A stretch of 64,000 bases of DNA from Candidatus Gastranaerophilales bacterium (GCA_944322885.1 CALUQH010000020.1:26288-90287), one strand, 5' to 3'; numbered from the stretch's first letter, positions 51,161-62,540 are shown. A program made the numbers and translations. The notes: generated by a model not told the origin, from the sequence alone.

Positions 51161-51226
51161 ATATTTAATGTGTAATAAGCTTGACAAAGTGATATTAAAT
51201 GTTAAATTAGTTATATTAAATGCTAA
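51161..51226. promoter_or_regulatory. Direct-repeat operators between the XRE and glycosyltransferase genes
   Basis: ATATTTAATGTGTAA (51161-51175), ATATTAAATGTTAA (51192-51205) and ATATTAAATGCTAA (51213-51226) start 31 and 21 bases apart, whole helical turns. TTGACA at 51181-51186 lies between the first two and may be the -35 of the glycosyltransferase promoter, which would place the second box in its spacer. Confidence 0.55.
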
Positions 51227-51281
51227 CAATTATGATTAATATACCTTTAAATGTAGAATTCTGAATTCTCGGAGTAGTTTA

Positions 51282-52535
51282 ATGAAAAAGATTAATGTAC
51301 TATATGATGCGACTTTGGTATGTAATATAAACAAAAAAAATTATACTCGGAGCGGTATATTCTTTGTAGCATATAATGTTTTGCTGGAACTTCTCAAACG
51401 TGAAGATTTTAACATATATCTATACTCAGAAAAGCCCGTTAAATTAAAACAGGTCATTGACCGCTACAAAGAGTTTAACAGATGCAGAGTTTATAAATCT
51501 TTTTTTGATAATTATACGACAGCTCTTGCTAAAAGAAATACTAAATTCGGATTGCTAAAATTTTTGGACAGTTTACAAGTTTCATTTATTAAAAGATTGA
51601 ATAAGTTTTATTTTAATCATTTTGTATCTTTTAATGATATTGATGTGTATTTTTCTCCGATGTATGCAGTTCCGCATTTTATCTCAAAAAGTTGCAGGAT
51701 AAAAAAATATGTAATACTGCATGATACAATCCCTCTTGTTAATGATTACAGAAAAAATGTATCTCATAAATGGTTTTATAATTTGATAAAATCATTGAAT
51801 TCTACGGATAAATATTTTGCAAACTCCGAATATACAAAACAGGATTTTATAAAATATGTACCAGAAGTCAAACCAGAAAATATTACTGTAATCCCGCTTT
51901 CTACCGGAAAACCGTATTTTAAACTGAATGATAATATGTATATAAACCAGATTAAAAGAAAGTACGGTATTCCTACAGATAAAAAATATATTTTCAGTTT
52001 GTGTAATCTTGACCCAAGAAAAAATTTGGTCTTTGCAATAAAAAATTTCCTCAGTTTTGTTGAAAAAAATAAGCTGGATGATTTTGTTTTTGTTCTGGGC
52101 GGGAGCCATTTTAAAGATTTTGAAGCAATATTAAATCAAAATATAAAGAATCTGGGGGAGAAACAAAATAAAATTCTCCGTATCGGTTATGTTGAAGATG
52201 ATGATATGCCCGCTTTATACAGCGGGGGCGAGATGTTTGTGTATCCGTCATTATATGAAGGTTTCGGCATACCTGTTTTAGAAGCTATGAAATGTGGTCT
52301 GCCCGTTATTTGTTCTAATACAACATCTTTGCCTGAAGTGATAGGTGACTGTGGTATTCAAATTAATCCTTATTCTGATGAGGAAATGATTAATGCAATG
52401 GAGAAAATGTATTATGATAGAGATTTTAGGGCTGAATGTGTAAGAAAAGGTCTTGAACGCGCGAAGCTTTTTACATGGAAAAGATGTGCGGATGTTATTA
52501 CAGAAAAAATAACAGAGGATTTTTTTAATGCGTAA
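51282..52535 (+). CDS. Family 4 glycosyltransferase
   Basis: A 417-residue GT-B enzyme. The acceptor half is divergent (DATLVCNINKKNYTRSGIFF) and the donor half has the usual parts: FSLCNLDPRKNL, ILRIGYVEDDDMPALYSGGE, and the E-x7-E nucleotide-sugar site in YPSLYEGFGIPVLEAMKCG. It probably adds mannose or a similar sugar to a surface glycan. GGAG precedes the ATG; the next gene overlaps by eight bases. Confidence 0.88.
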   Translation: MKKINVLYDATLVCNINKKNYTRSGIFFVAYNVLLELLKREDFNIYLYSEKPVKLKQVIDRYKEFNRCRVYKSFFDNYTTALAKRNTKFGLLKFLDSLQVSFIKRLNKFYFNHFVSFNDIDVYFSPMYAVPHFISKSCRIKKYVILHDTIPLVNDYRKNVSHKWFYNLIKSLNSTDKYFANSEYTKQDFIKYVPEVKPENITVIPLSTGKPYFKLNDNMYINQIKRKYGIPTDKKYIFSLCNLDPRKNLVFAIKNFLSFVEKNKLDDFVFVLGGSHFKDFEAILNQNIKNLGEKQNKILRIGYVEDDDMPALYSGGEMFVYPSLYEGFGIPVLEAMKCGLPVICSNTTSLPEVIGDCGIQINPYSDEEMINAMEKMYYDRDFRAECVRKGLERAKLFTWKRCADVITEKITEDFFNA

Positions 52536-53514
52536 AGATGCCCGGAAATTATTATCAATATGTATTCCTACTTATAATAGAGACTGGTGTTTAAAAGATT
52601 TAACCAAGGTATTAAAGGAACAGATTTCCGCCGGATTAGAGGACTATGTCGAAGTAATTTTTTCTGACAATTGTTCCGATGATGAAACTCAGAATCTTCT
52701 TAGGAAATTTGAACTTGAAAACAGTTATGTAAAATATTACAGAAATGAGAAAAATATAGGTTTCGGCAGAAATTTTCTAAAATCTGCTTCTTACGCCTCA
52801 GGTGAATTTACATGGATACTTGGTGATGATGATTTGCCTGCTGATGGTGCGGTCAGAGAACTTATTAATGTAATAAAAAAAAGAAATAATGATGATATTA
52901 TTCTTTTTAATTTTACGCAAAAAGATGTTTTAATGAAGAAAACAATAAAGAATTTTTATGCTCTCTTAAATGAAGATGACGAGTATTATCTTTCTGATGA
53001 TAATGAATTATTTAAATATTTAAATAATGCTGAATATTCAAGTATTCTGTTTTCTTACATCAGCTGTTATATTTTTAGAACTTTAAATTTTTCTGCAGAT
53101 AATGTTAAAGAAAAATATAAAGATCATCCTTTTACCCAAATGTTTTATATTTGGGGTTCAAGGGATAAGAGACTTAACATATTTTATTTGAATAAATTAT
53201 TGCTGCTAAACAGAAGCGGTAATGATAGGATTAGTGACAATGTATATGACGTAATTAACGTATTTTTGTCGGGAATTTTGGATTTATGTGATGAATACTT
53301 TGCCGATAAACCGGTTCTTTATAATGCTGTCATAAATATAAGTAAAAAATTTGATGGAGCCTGCAGGGAAAAATTTATTTTAAAATCGGTTAAATATCTT
53401 GATAAAAACAATTTTAAAAGTTTAATAAATAAACTTATAAGGCTTAATTATCCAAAGAAATTTATATTATTTATCTATTTAAAAAAGTTTTATTACTTTT
53501 TTAGAAAACGATAA
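52528..53514 (+). CDS. Family 2 glycosyltransferase
   Basis: A 328-residue GT-A enzyme with SICIPTYNRDWCLKDL at the front, IFSDNCSDDET, and the metal motif FTWILGDDDLPADGA. The C-terminal half is AT-rich and rich in Lys, Asn and Phe, without a recognised domain. It overlaps the preceding glycosyltransferase, so both act in the same glycan pathway. A terminator follows at 53538. Confidence 0.87.
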   Translation: MRKDARKLLSICIPTYNRDWCLKDLTKVLKEQISAGLEDYVEVIFSDNCSDDETQNLLRKFELENSYVKYYRNEKNIGFGRNFLKSASYASGEFTWILGDDDLPADGAVRELINVIKKRNNDDIILFNFTQKDVLMKKTIKNFYALLNEDDEYYLSDDNELFKYLNNAEYSSILFSYISCYIFRTLNFSADNVKEKYKDHPFTQMFYIWGSRDKRLNIFYLNKLLLLNRSGNDRISDNVYDVINVFLSGILDLCDEYFADKPVLYNAVINISKKFDGACREKFILKSVKYLDKNNFKSLINKLIRLNYPKKFILFIYLKKFYYFFRKR

Positions 53515-53537
53515 TTTTTGATTATCATATACTCAAT

Positions 53538-53566
53538 GCCGTGAATATTTCACGGCTTTTCTTTTT
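53538..53566 (+). terminator. Terminator after the glycosyltransferase pair
   Basis: GCCGTGAA-TAT-TTCACGGC (53538-53556) followed by TTTTCTTTTTT. Confidence 0.85.
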
Positions 53567-54129
53567 TATAGTCTTACCGTACGTAAAACCATATAGTATC
53601 TGTAGTTGCCCCAGTAGATTATTATTGATATAAAGTTATTATCTAAGTCTGTGGTTTCCAAAAAAGTTTCGGGTGCGGGTTTACGCTGTGAACTTCTGAC
53701 ATATTTACCTACAAAATCCAGAAATTTTATATGGAATTTTTGTGATGGTGTAAGTTTTGGTTTTGGCAGATTTTCGTCATAAAATCCAAGCGGTACGATT
53801 TCTCTGTTATATACAGGAATGATATACCTGACTTTTCCCTGTTCTTTGAATAATATATACCAGTTCCCTTCGTGTTCCCTCGGGGTCAAAAGATAATAAC
53901 CGGGTTCTATAATTATGTTTTTAAAATACAGCGGGGATGTAAGTCTGAACAGAGGATAAGGCGACCAGGAGGTGTGCTGTATGTCATACATTTCCCCTGG
54001 GTCAATATCATGTACATACGAAAAATCAGGGACTTCCAGCTCTCTGTATATTTGTTCGTAATCCGTATTTTCGGCGTTTACGAAGGTTCCTGTTACTATT
54101 AATAGTAAAACCAATAATATTTTTTTCAT
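53566..54129 (-). CDS. Exported hypothetical protein
   Basis: A 187-residue protein with a signal peptide (KKILLVLLLIVTGTFVNA). The mature part is rich in Tyr, Pro and Trp and looks all-beta (SWSPYPLFRLTSPLYFKN, EGNWYILFKEQGKVRYIIPV). It is not recognised. It stands alone on the minus strand between the glycosyltransferases and the agmatinase, with a weak GGTT before the start. Probably periplasmic. Confidence 0.65.
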   Translation of the reverse strand: MKKILLVLLLIVTGTFVNAENTDYEQIYRELEVPDFSYVHDIDPGEMYDIQHTSWSPYPLFRLTSPLYFKNIIIEPGYYLLTPREHEGNWYILFKEQGKVRYIIPVYNREIVPLGFYDENLPKPKLTPSQKFHIKFLDFVGKYVRSSQRKPAPETFLETTDLDNNFISIIIYWGNYRYYMVLRTVRL

Positions 54130-54207
54130 ACTTTTTATTTTAATGGTTAAGTTGAAAAAAGCAAGTGTTTTTATGATATAATATGTTTACTTATATAGGA
54201 GAAAATT

Positions 54208-55044
54208 ATGTTGAGCGGACCGTTTTTGGACAGAAACTGGATAGGACAGAATGAAGATTACAACACATCTGATATTATAATGCTCGGGCTTCCCTTTGAC
54301 GGTACAGTGTCATACCGTTCAGGCTCACGTTTTGCCCCTGAACAGATAAGACTTGCAAGCTGGGGGATGGAGGATTATTCCCCGCGCTTTGACAAACATC
54401 TTCAGGATGTAAATTTTCACGATGCGGGAGATTTGGAATTTCCGCTCGGAAACACTTACAAATCTCTTGATTTGATAGAAAAAAATGTTGAAGAAATTTA
54501 TAAGGACGGAAAAAGAGTCTTTGGTATCGGAGGGGAACACCTTGTAACCCTGCCTGAAATTAAAGCAGTGTCTAAATTTTATAAAAATTTGGCTGTTGTT
54601 CATTTTGACGCCCACACTGATTTGCGTGAAGAATATCTCGGGGAAGAAATGTCGCATTCTGCCGTAATCCGTCATATTTCAAAAATTATTGGCCCTGAAA
54701 ATATTAAACAGATTGGAATCCGCTCCGGAATGAAAGAAGAATGGGAATTTATGAAAGAGCATAATACTCTGATTTATGAATATTCCGGACTTGATGCTTT
54801 AAAAGACAAAAAGATTTTTGTGACAGTTGATCTGGATGTTCTGGATCCTTCTGTTATGCCGGGAACGGGAACTCCGGAAAGCGGAGGAATGCAGTTTAAC
54901 GAACTTATGGGCTGGTTTGAATATTTGAAAGATTTTGATATAATTGGTGCTGATGTTGTTGAACTTGCGCCCGATTATGATGCTTCAGGCGTTTCAACAG
55001 CGGTTGCGGGAAAAGTTATAAGAGAACTTTTAATGATTATGTAA
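54208..55044 (+). CDS. speB: Agmatinase
   Basis: A 278-residue ureohydrolase that splits agmatine to putrescine and urea. The manganese ligands appear in GGEHLVTLPE, HFDAHTDLRE and VTVDLDVLDPSVMPGTGTPE, all canonical. No arginine decarboxylase gene (speA) is in the window, so part of the polyamine route lies elsewhere. ATAGGAGAAAATT leads into the ATG; a TATAAT at 54177-54182 may be its -10 box. Confidence 0.92.
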   Translation: MLSGPFLDRNWIGQNEDYNTSDIIMLGLPFDGTVSYRSGSRFAPEQIRLASWGMEDYSPRFDKHLQDVNFHDAGDLEFPLGNTYKSLDLIEKNVEEIYKDGKRVFGIGGEHLVTLPEIKAVSKFYKNLAVVHFDAHTDLREEYLGEEMSHSAVIRHISKIIGPENIKQIGIRSGMKEEWEFMKEHNTLIYEYSGLDALKDKKIFVTVDLDVLDPSVMPGTGTPESGGMQFNELMGWFEYLKDFDIIGADVVELAPDYDASGVSTAVAGKVIRELLMIM

Positions 55045-55091
55045 TTTATTTTCCATTTGAGAGAGAGGCCTTTAAAGTATATGAGGGGTAA

Positions 55092-57065
<1,974 letters not shown>

Positions 57066-57079
57066 AAAGTGCAGGATTT

Positions 57080-57496
57080 ATGAGAAGAAAAACAAGAATA
57101 ATACAAATATCAGGATTACGCGGAATATTAATGATGCTGTTTATAGCTTCATGCCTTGCAGCCGGATTTATTGCATTTCCTGCTTTCGTTGCAATGCATA
57201 TATGGAACTGGGCAGCGGCTTACGCGGCAATACCTGCAATAAATATATATCAAGGCTTAATGCTTTGGGCAATAGTTGCAATATCGGGTTTTATAATCAA
57301 TGACAGAAAAAAATTTCTTGTAGCTTTTAAAGCACCCGACAGATTAACAGATGATGAAATGAAAAAGGTTCTTGAACGTGTCAAACTTCATTCACAAGCT
57401 CAGGCTTTAAATTCTATGATTTTAAAATCAGCAAAACCTATTGAAAAAGAAAACAAAACAGAAGATTCATCAGAAAATAAAAAGGAGAATGTATGA
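57080..57496 (+). CDS. Small membrane protein
   Basis: A 138-residue protein with two membrane helices (about residues 16-38, MMLFIASCLAAGFIAFPAFV, and 55-75, GLMLWAIVAISGFII), a charged middle and a Lys/Glu-rich tail. No family is recognised. It sits 14 bases after ligA, and its stop overlaps the start of the SIMPL gene by four bases, so it is probably made together with that protein. Confidence 0.68.
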   Translation: MRRKTRIIQISGLRGILMMLFIASCLAAGFIAFPAFVAMHIWNWAAAYAAIPAINIYQGLMLWAIVAISGFIINDRKKFLVAFKAPDRLTDDEMKKVLERVKLHSQAQALNSMILKSAKPIEKENKTEDSSENKKENV

Positions 57497-58233
57497 AAAA
57501 AGTATTATTAACAACATTGGTTTTAGGGTTGGTAGCAGGCTTTGCTCCTATCTCAACGAAGGCTGTAGCAGATGTGGTTGAAAGAGGTTTTGTTTCCGTA
57601 AACACTTCCGCAAATACTGAAATTACACCGGATGTGGCTGACATTTCAATAGCTGTCCAAACTTTTGATAACAAATCACTTCAAAAAGCAACCACTGAAA
57701 ATAAAGAAATTTCAGAAAAAGTTATCACAGCCCTAAAAGGAATGATTAACACTTCAAACGGAGATTACGTTAAAACAATGGATTACAGTGCATCTCCCCT
57801 TTACACATATTCAGGAAATAAAAGAAACTTCGACAAATATCAGGTATCAAATACCGTAATTGTCCACACAAAATCAATTGATAAAGTCGGAGAAATGATT
57901 GATAAAGCAATTTCATTAGGAGCTACAAATGTTGATAATCTTGCGTTGTCAGTTTCAAAATATGATGATGAATGCAACCAGCTTCTTGTAAAAGCTACCC
58001 AAAAAGCAAGAAGTAGAGCTGACATCCTTGCAAAATCAGCTTCTACAACAGTCACAGGAGTACGTTCTTTGAATGTAAGCTGCAGTGCAAACAATTCAAT
58101 AACTCCTCAGTATCGTATGCTCTCGGCAAATATCGGTGCAGCTGATATGGAAGCAAAATCAGCAGCAACATCTATAGAAAAAGGAATTGTAAAAGTATAC
58201 GCAACGGTTAACGCTACATTCTTTGTTAAATAA
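57493..58233 (+). CDS. SIMPL (DUF541) domain exported protein
   Basis: A 246-residue periplasmic protein with a signal peptide (VLLTTLVLGLVAGFAPIS). The SIMPL domain spans most of the rest: GFVSVNTSANTEITPDVADI, DYSASPLYTYSGNKRNFDKY and LLVKATQKARSRADILAKSA are its usual landmarks. Members are linked with envelope stress and oxidative damage, but biochemistry is scarce. The ATG overlaps the preceding stop, with AAAGGAG upstream. Confidence 0.88.
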   Translation: MKKVLLTTLVLGLVAGFAPISTKAVADVVERGFVSVNTSANTEITPDVADISIAVQTFDNKSLQKATTENKEISEKVITALKGMINTSNGDYVKTMDYSASPLYTYSGNKRNFDKYQVSNTVIVHTKSIDKVGEMIDKAISLGATNVDNLALSVSKYDDECNQLLVKATQKARSRADILAKSASTTVTGVRSLNVSCSANNSITPQYRMLSANIGAADMEAKSAATSIEKGIVKVYATVNATFFVK

Positions 58234-58251
58234 GTAGGGAGATATGTTTAG

Positions 58252-58980
58252 ATGTTTAAATCTGATTTTAATAAAAAAACGGCTTTTACTCTTGCTGAAG
58301 TTTTAGTTACACTCGGAGTGCTCGGTGTAGTTGCGGCCGTTACCATGCCGACGTTAACCGGAAATTACCAGAAAAAAGTTTATACAAGTCAATTAAAAAA
58401 AGTGTATAGTGAAGTTCAGCAAGCTGCATTGAAATACAAAACTGAACGTAATGCAATAAATTTACGTGAAGCGGGATTAACTTCACAAGCAAAAATAAAA
58501 GCATTTTTACAAGATAATTTTAATGTAATTGCAGATTGTGCTTCAACCGTAAAAGAACCCTGTTTTACTTCAACATATACGGATTTGAACGGAACCGTTC
58601 ATAATGCAGGTGATTCGTGGGGTGCTGCCTCATGTGTCACTCTCGCAAGTGGTGCCAGTATAATTCTTGATTATCCAGCGTATTACACAACTACAGTAAA
58701 TGGGGTAACTTCATATTACGGTCACATGGTAATTGATGTTAACGGGCTGAAAGGTCCGAATAAAGGTGGGCGCGATATATTCTTTGCAGAATTTTATGAT
58801 GATGGTTCAATAGATGTTCAGGGTGCTACTCCAGAATGTAAATCTCAGGGAGTTTGCACAGGTAACAAAAGCTTAAAAGATATTCGTGAAGCATACTATA
58901 ATTCAACTTGTAAATCAGGAAGATACGGCGCGGGCTGTATTGGTAAAATTATCAATGATAACTGGGAAATGAATTATTAA
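58252..58980 (+). CDS. Type IV prepilin-like protein
   Basis: A 242-residue protein with a prepilin signal: FNKKTA, cleavage site, then FTLAEVLVTLGVLGVVAAVT with Glu5. The globular part has LASGASIILDY, IDVNGLKGPNKGGRD and several cysteines, and ends GKIINDNWEMNY. The DVNG-x2-(G/A)PN and NDxWxMNY segments are shared with the prepilin at 61831. It may form a minor pilin or a pseudopilin of a type II secretion-like machine. A long perfect hairpin follows the stop. Confidence 0.85.
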   Translation: MFKSDFNKKTAFTLAEVLVTLGVLGVVAAVTMPTLTGNYQKKVYTSQLKKVYSEVQQAALKYKTERNAINLREAGLTSQAKIKAFLQDNFNVIADCASTVKEPCFTSTYTDLNGTVHNAGDSWGAASCVTLASGASIILDYPAYYTTTVNGVTSYYGHMVIDVNGLKGPNKGGRDIFFAEFYDDGSIDVQGATPECKSQGVCTGNKSLKDIREAYYNSTCKSGRYGAGCIGKIINDNWEMNY

Positions 58981-58988
58981 AGAATCGC

Positions 58989-59033
58989 TATAACAAGTTC
59001 CCCTCTAAATTTTTTAGAGGGGAACTTGTTATA
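58989..59033. terminator. 21-bp perfect hairpin between convergent genes
   Basis: The arms 58989-59009 and 59013-59033 are perfectly complementary over 21 bp around a three-T loop. There is no T-run outside, so it may act as a bidirectional terminator through its A/T-rich ends or as a 3' stabiliser of the pilin mRNA. Confidence 0.65.
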
Positions 59034-59050
59034 ATCTATCTTAAAGATAT

Positions 59051-59845
59051 TTACCGAACAATCATAAATGATTTTAGGCTTCTTCCCGCGCCGTCTCCGA
59101 CGGAGGTAACATTATATTTATTAAGGTAATTCATTGAAGTGGAACTGCCGCCGTCGAATGCCATGGCTCTGTCCCAGCCAAGACTTTTAACATAATCATG
59201 AACTTCATACATATCCATAGGGTGTTTATCCGTGATTATAAGAATATGTACATCATCACCCTTCAGTCCTATAATTGTTCTTGATGTTTTGTGGAGCACC
59301 GAACAGCTTTCCCTTACAATTTCCCCGTCTTTTTTCTCAATAAAAAACTCTTCTTCAAGTCTAAGCTGCGGGTAGACAAGAGGGCCGCCCTGTGCGGAAG
59401 TTATTAATGCACAGCCGAAATCAACGGAACTTTTGTGCGGAACGATTTCATATCTGTATTGTCCTCTATCGCATTCAAGTATCCTAAATTCAGTTCTGTT
59501 AAGGATTTTATCCATATTTCTTCTTAATACGGGATTATATAAAATAGATTCGTTTACCTGAGGATCTTCCATTGTGATTCTGTCGGTTACAATATAAGAC
59601 ATTGATTTCTGGTTCTCCGGATCAAAATACCCCGCATTTATTGTTAATTTAGCTCGACCTCTCTGGTGGGCTTCCTTATTTGTTATCAAGCCTTCCGAAC
59701 TTACAAATTTAATACGTTTTTTTATTTTGTCACCGGACAGTACAATGTGATAAATCCCATCATTGTATGTCACTTCTATGGGTCCGGATTTTGCAGAATT
59801 TGAAAACATAAGTAATGCGATAAGTAAAAAGAATATTTTTTTCAT
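59051..59845 (-). CDS. Exported phosphodiester glycosidase (NAGPA-type) family protein
   Basis: A 264-residue protein with a signal peptide (KKIFFLLIALLMFSNSAKSG). The family domain shows INAGYFDPENQKS, ITSAQGGPLVY, RTIIGLKGDDVHILI and the end signature AMAFDGGSSTSMNYL. Relatives uncap N-acetylglucosamine phosphodiesters or remodel cell-wall sugar phosphates. It lies three bases downstream of the lptG-like gene, so it is expressed with the LPS transport genes and may modify an envelope glycan. Confidence 0.85.
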   Translation of the reverse strand: MKKIFFLLIALLMFSNSAKSGPIEVTYNDGIYHIVLSGDKIKKRIKFVSSEGLITNKEAHQRGRAKLTINAGYFDPENQKSMSYIVTDRITMEDPQVNESILYNPVLRRNMDKILNRTEFRILECDRGQYRYEIVPHKSSVDFGCALITSAQGGPLVYPQLRLEEEFFIEKKDGEIVRESCSVLHKTSRTIIGLKGDDVHILIITDKHPMDMYEVHDYVKSLGWDRAMAFDGGSSTSMNYLNKYNVTSVGDGAGRSLKSFMIVR

Positions 59846-59848
59846 AGT

Positions 59849-60964
59849 TTATAAATCCTTTGATTTGTAAAATACCACGATAGCGCATAAGAATGCAAAA
59901 GGCGGGAAAATTGCTGTAATAAACGGATGGAGTACTCCTTTTTCTGCCAGAAGATCAAAAAACGGCAGGGTTATATAATATAGGAAAATACATCCTATTG
60001 CAATTGTAAACCCAACTAATCTCTGTTCTCTCGGTTTGCTGAAGCCGAGAAGGGTCCCCATTATTGCAAGCAAAACGCATACAAACGGATGGAAAAATCT
60101 TTGGAGATATTTATTTAACATATATCTGTATTCTTCATCAAGCCCTTCTTTTTTAAGAAGTTTGATATAATTATTTAAATCATGGTTATTTATTTCCCGC
60201 TCTTTTTTAACGGAATATGTCATAAGAGTGAAAGCATTTTTAGCAGTTTCACCTTCTAAAATGTCCATTTTAGGCAATTGGGCAATATCAATGAATATTC
60301 CGTCATTAGAGATTTTATATTGTGTAATATCATATAATTCCCATTTGTCGGGCAGATTTTTACCAGTTTTGGCGTGGAAAATATTTTTAAGCTGATGTAC
60401 ATCGGTGTATTGCTTCTTTGAAAAGTCAAGTACAATTACATTGTACATTGTATCTTTTGAAAATTTAGAAATAACTACTGCTGTTTTAGGCACTCCTTCT
60501 TCATCTTTTTGCGTGTAAATGTATTGTGTTGTAACATATCCGCCTCTGAGGGCAATGGACTTATTAACAGACATTGGAATTAGTTTGTCATAAGTAACAA
60601 AACACATCCAGGTTACAATTAAGCTCAAAACAATAACGGGTGCCGCAATTCTTTGAAATGAGAGCCCTACTGCCCTGAAAATTGTGAGTTCGGAATCTTT
60701 ACTCAATTTGTCAAAAGTAAATAATGTACCTAAAAGGAGTCCTACCGGAAATGCTTTCCCAAGGATTTTCGGTAATTCATAAAACAGTATAAGTATAGCG
60801 GTTTTTACTCCGTATTCACCGGCTAAAGTCCTTTTAATCGTGTTTAAAAGCATCTCAGGAGCAATCCAAACTACAGTGAAAAGTAAGATTGCAACTATTG
60901 TTGCCATCATTACCTGCATAAAAATATATCTGTCATAAATTGTTATCTTCGGAAGTAATTTCAT
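59849..60964 (-). CDS. lptG: LPS export permease, LptG/LptF family
   Basis: A 371-residue permease, the same length as the one at 1326-2441 and the likely partner in the LptB2FG transporter. Three N-terminal helices, a periplasmic jellyroll and three C-terminal helices are visible, with LSKDSELTIFRAVGLSFQRI as the LptB-contact loop. Its start overlaps the stop of lptB by one base. F/G naming is provisional. Confidence 0.87.
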   Translation of the reverse strand: MKLLPKITIYDRYIFMQVMMATIVAILLFTVVWIAPEMLLNTIKRTLAGEYGVKTAILILFYELPKILGKAFPVGLLLGTLFTFDKLSKDSELTIFRAVGLSFQRIAAPVIVLSLIVTWMCFVTYDKLIPMSVNKSIALRGGYVTTQYIYTQKDEEGVPKTAVVISKFSKDTMYNVIVLDFSKKQYTDVHQLKNIFHAKTGKNLPDKWELYDITQYKISNDGIFIDIAQLPKMDILEGETAKNAFTLMTYSVKKEREINNHDLNNYIKLLKKEGLDEEYRYMLNKYLQRFFHPFVCVLLAIMGTLLGFSKPREQRLVGFTIAIGCIFLYYITLPFFDLLAEKGVLHPFITAIFPPFAFLCAIVVFYKSKDL

Positions 60965-61689
60965 TACAGAGCAAAATCCTTTCCTAAATAAAATTCTTTT
61001 GCCACAGGGTCAACGGCTACATCTTCGCTTTTTCCCTGAATTTTTATTTTTCCGTCAAATATTACATAAGCTCTGTCCGTGATAGAAAGAGTTGCCTTCG
61101 GGTTGTGGTCGGTTATAAGAACTCCAAGCCCTTTATCTTCTGATATTTTTCTGATATTGTCTTTAATTTCCCCGATTGCTATCGGGTCAATACCGGCGAA
61201 AGGTTCATCCAAAAGCATAAAATCAGGACTTGCAGCCAGTGCTCTTGCTATTTCAACCCTTCTTCTTTCTCCACCTGAAAGTGATACCGCAGCATAAGAT
61301 CGTAATCTTGCAATACCAAATTCAGTTAAAAGTTCTTCCAGTTTTCGTTTCTTTTCATCAACGGTCAGTTTGTCGTTCATCTCAAGAACGAGTTTGATAT
61401 TATCCTCTACTGACAATTTTCTGAAAATAGAAGCTTCCTGCGGGAGATATCCAATTCCTGCTCGTGCACGTTCATTCATAGGCCATGTCGTAATATCTTC
61501 GCCATCTAAAAATATATGTCCTTTATTAGGTTTGACAAGTCCTACAACCATATAGAAAGTTGTTGTCTTTCCCGCTCCGTTAGGTCCTAAAAGACACACA
61601 ACTTCTCCTTTGCTCATCTCAAAAGAAATATCATTTACAACGCTTCTGTCGCCGTATATTTTAATAAGATTTCTAGCCTCAATTCTCAT
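60964..61689 (-). CDS. lptB: LPS export ABC transporter ATP-binding protein
   Basis: A 241-residue ATPase that powers LPS extraction. It has Walker A GPNGAGKTTTFYM, the Q-loop LPQEASIF, signature LSGGERRRVEIARAL and Walker B DFMLLDEPFAGID, followed by TDHNPKATLSITDRAYV, which is typical of LptB. lptA and lptC are not adjacent here. Confidence 0.95.
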   Translation of the reverse strand: MRIEARNLIKIYGDRSVVNDISFEMSKGEVVCLLGPNGAGKTTTFYMVVGLVKPNKGHIFLDGEDITTWPMNERARAGIGYLPQEASIFRKLSVEDNIKLVLEMNDKLTVDEKKRKLEELLTEFGIARLRSYAAVSLSGGERRRVEIARALAASPDFMLLDEPFAGIDPIAIGEIKDNIRKISEDKGLGVLITDHNPKATLSITDRAYVIFDGKIKIQGKSEDVAVDPVAKEFYLGKDFAL

Positions 61690-61764
61690 TTCATACCCCT
61701 TTTGTTCATAACAGTATTTTACTTGAAAAAATTTTTTATTGCAATTGTTTGATGTCTGAAAGAC

Positions 61765-61792
61765 TTGAATTCTTCTGAAAAAATGCTATAAT
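61765..61792 (+). promoter_or_regulatory. Promoter of the prepilin gene with extended -10
   Basis: TTGAAT (61765-61770), 16 bases, TATAAT (61787-61792) preceded by TGC, the same extended -10 as the HU promoter. Confidence 0.6.
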
Positions 61793-61830
61793 ATATATAT
61801 CGGTTGGATAATTATTTATGTGAGGTATAA

Positions 61831-62484
61831 ATGAAAAATAAAAAGAAAGCATTCACTCTTGCAGAAGTTTTGGTCACAATGGGTATTATTGGTGTTGTTG
61901 CCGCAATGACGGTTCCAAACCTTGTAAAGAACTATCAAAATCAAGCTCTTGTTACAGCACTTCATAAATTTTACACTGAATTTTCACAGGCGATACAGCT
62001 TTATATGTCTGATCAGAAAGTAGAGACTCTGACTGAGACAGACTTATATAATAATAATGCTAATCTGCAGGCGTTTATTAATAACTATTTTAAGATAGTT
62101 TCCCGTTGCGGAAACAGTTACACTTCAAACGGCGGGGCGAAATGTTTTTCGTCAGACCAATATTATTCAATAAATAGTGATAATGGACGATCTTTGTCTT
62201 CTCTAACCTGTAACGGCTTAGCATTTACACTTGCAAGCGGTGCGGCTGTTTGTGCTGAAACAAGTGCAGCAGTGCCTCTGTATTTTGAAGTTGATGTAAA
62301 TGGAGCGCAGGCACCAAATACTTTTGGAAGAGATTTTTTCGCAATTTGGGTAAATAACAATGGTGAATTGTATGATAAGAATTTTCAGGATAATAATAAT
62401 ACAACTAACTTCTCAAAAGATGTAGGTTCACAAACAGGAGCATTCGGCCGTATAATGAATGACGGTTGGAAAATGAACTATTAA
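61831..62484 (+). CDS. Type IV prepilin-like protein
   Basis: A 217-residue protein beginning MKNKKKA, cleavage site, then FTLAEVLVTMGIIGVVAAMT with Glu5. The head domain has LASGAAVCAE, VDVNGAQAPNTFGRD and ends GRIMNDGWKMNY, matching the prepilin at 58252 in layout; four cysteines may form disulfides. TGAGG precedes the ATG. It is a single gene with its own promoter and terminator, so it can be controlled separately from the other pilins. Confidence 0.86.
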   Translation: MKNKKKAFTLAEVLVTMGIIGVVAAMTVPNLVKNYQNQALVTALHKFYTEFSQAIQLYMSDQKVETLTETDLYNNNANLQAFINNYFKIVSRCGNSYTSNGGAKCFSSDQYYSINSDNGRSLSSLTCNGLAFTLASGAAVCAETSAAVPLYFEVDVNGAQAPNTFGRDFFAIWVNNNGELYDKNFQDNNNTTNFSKDVGSQTGAFGRIMNDGWKMNY

Positions 62485-62504
62485 TTTTTTTAAATAAGTA
62501 AGAA

Positions 62505-62540
62505 ATTAAAAAACACTCTTATAAAGAGTGCTTTTTAATT
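62505..62540 (+). terminator. Terminator after the prepilin gene
   Basis: ATTAAAAA-CACTCTT-ATA-AAGAGTG-CTTTTTAAT, a nearly perfect stem with T-rich end. Confidence 0.8.
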
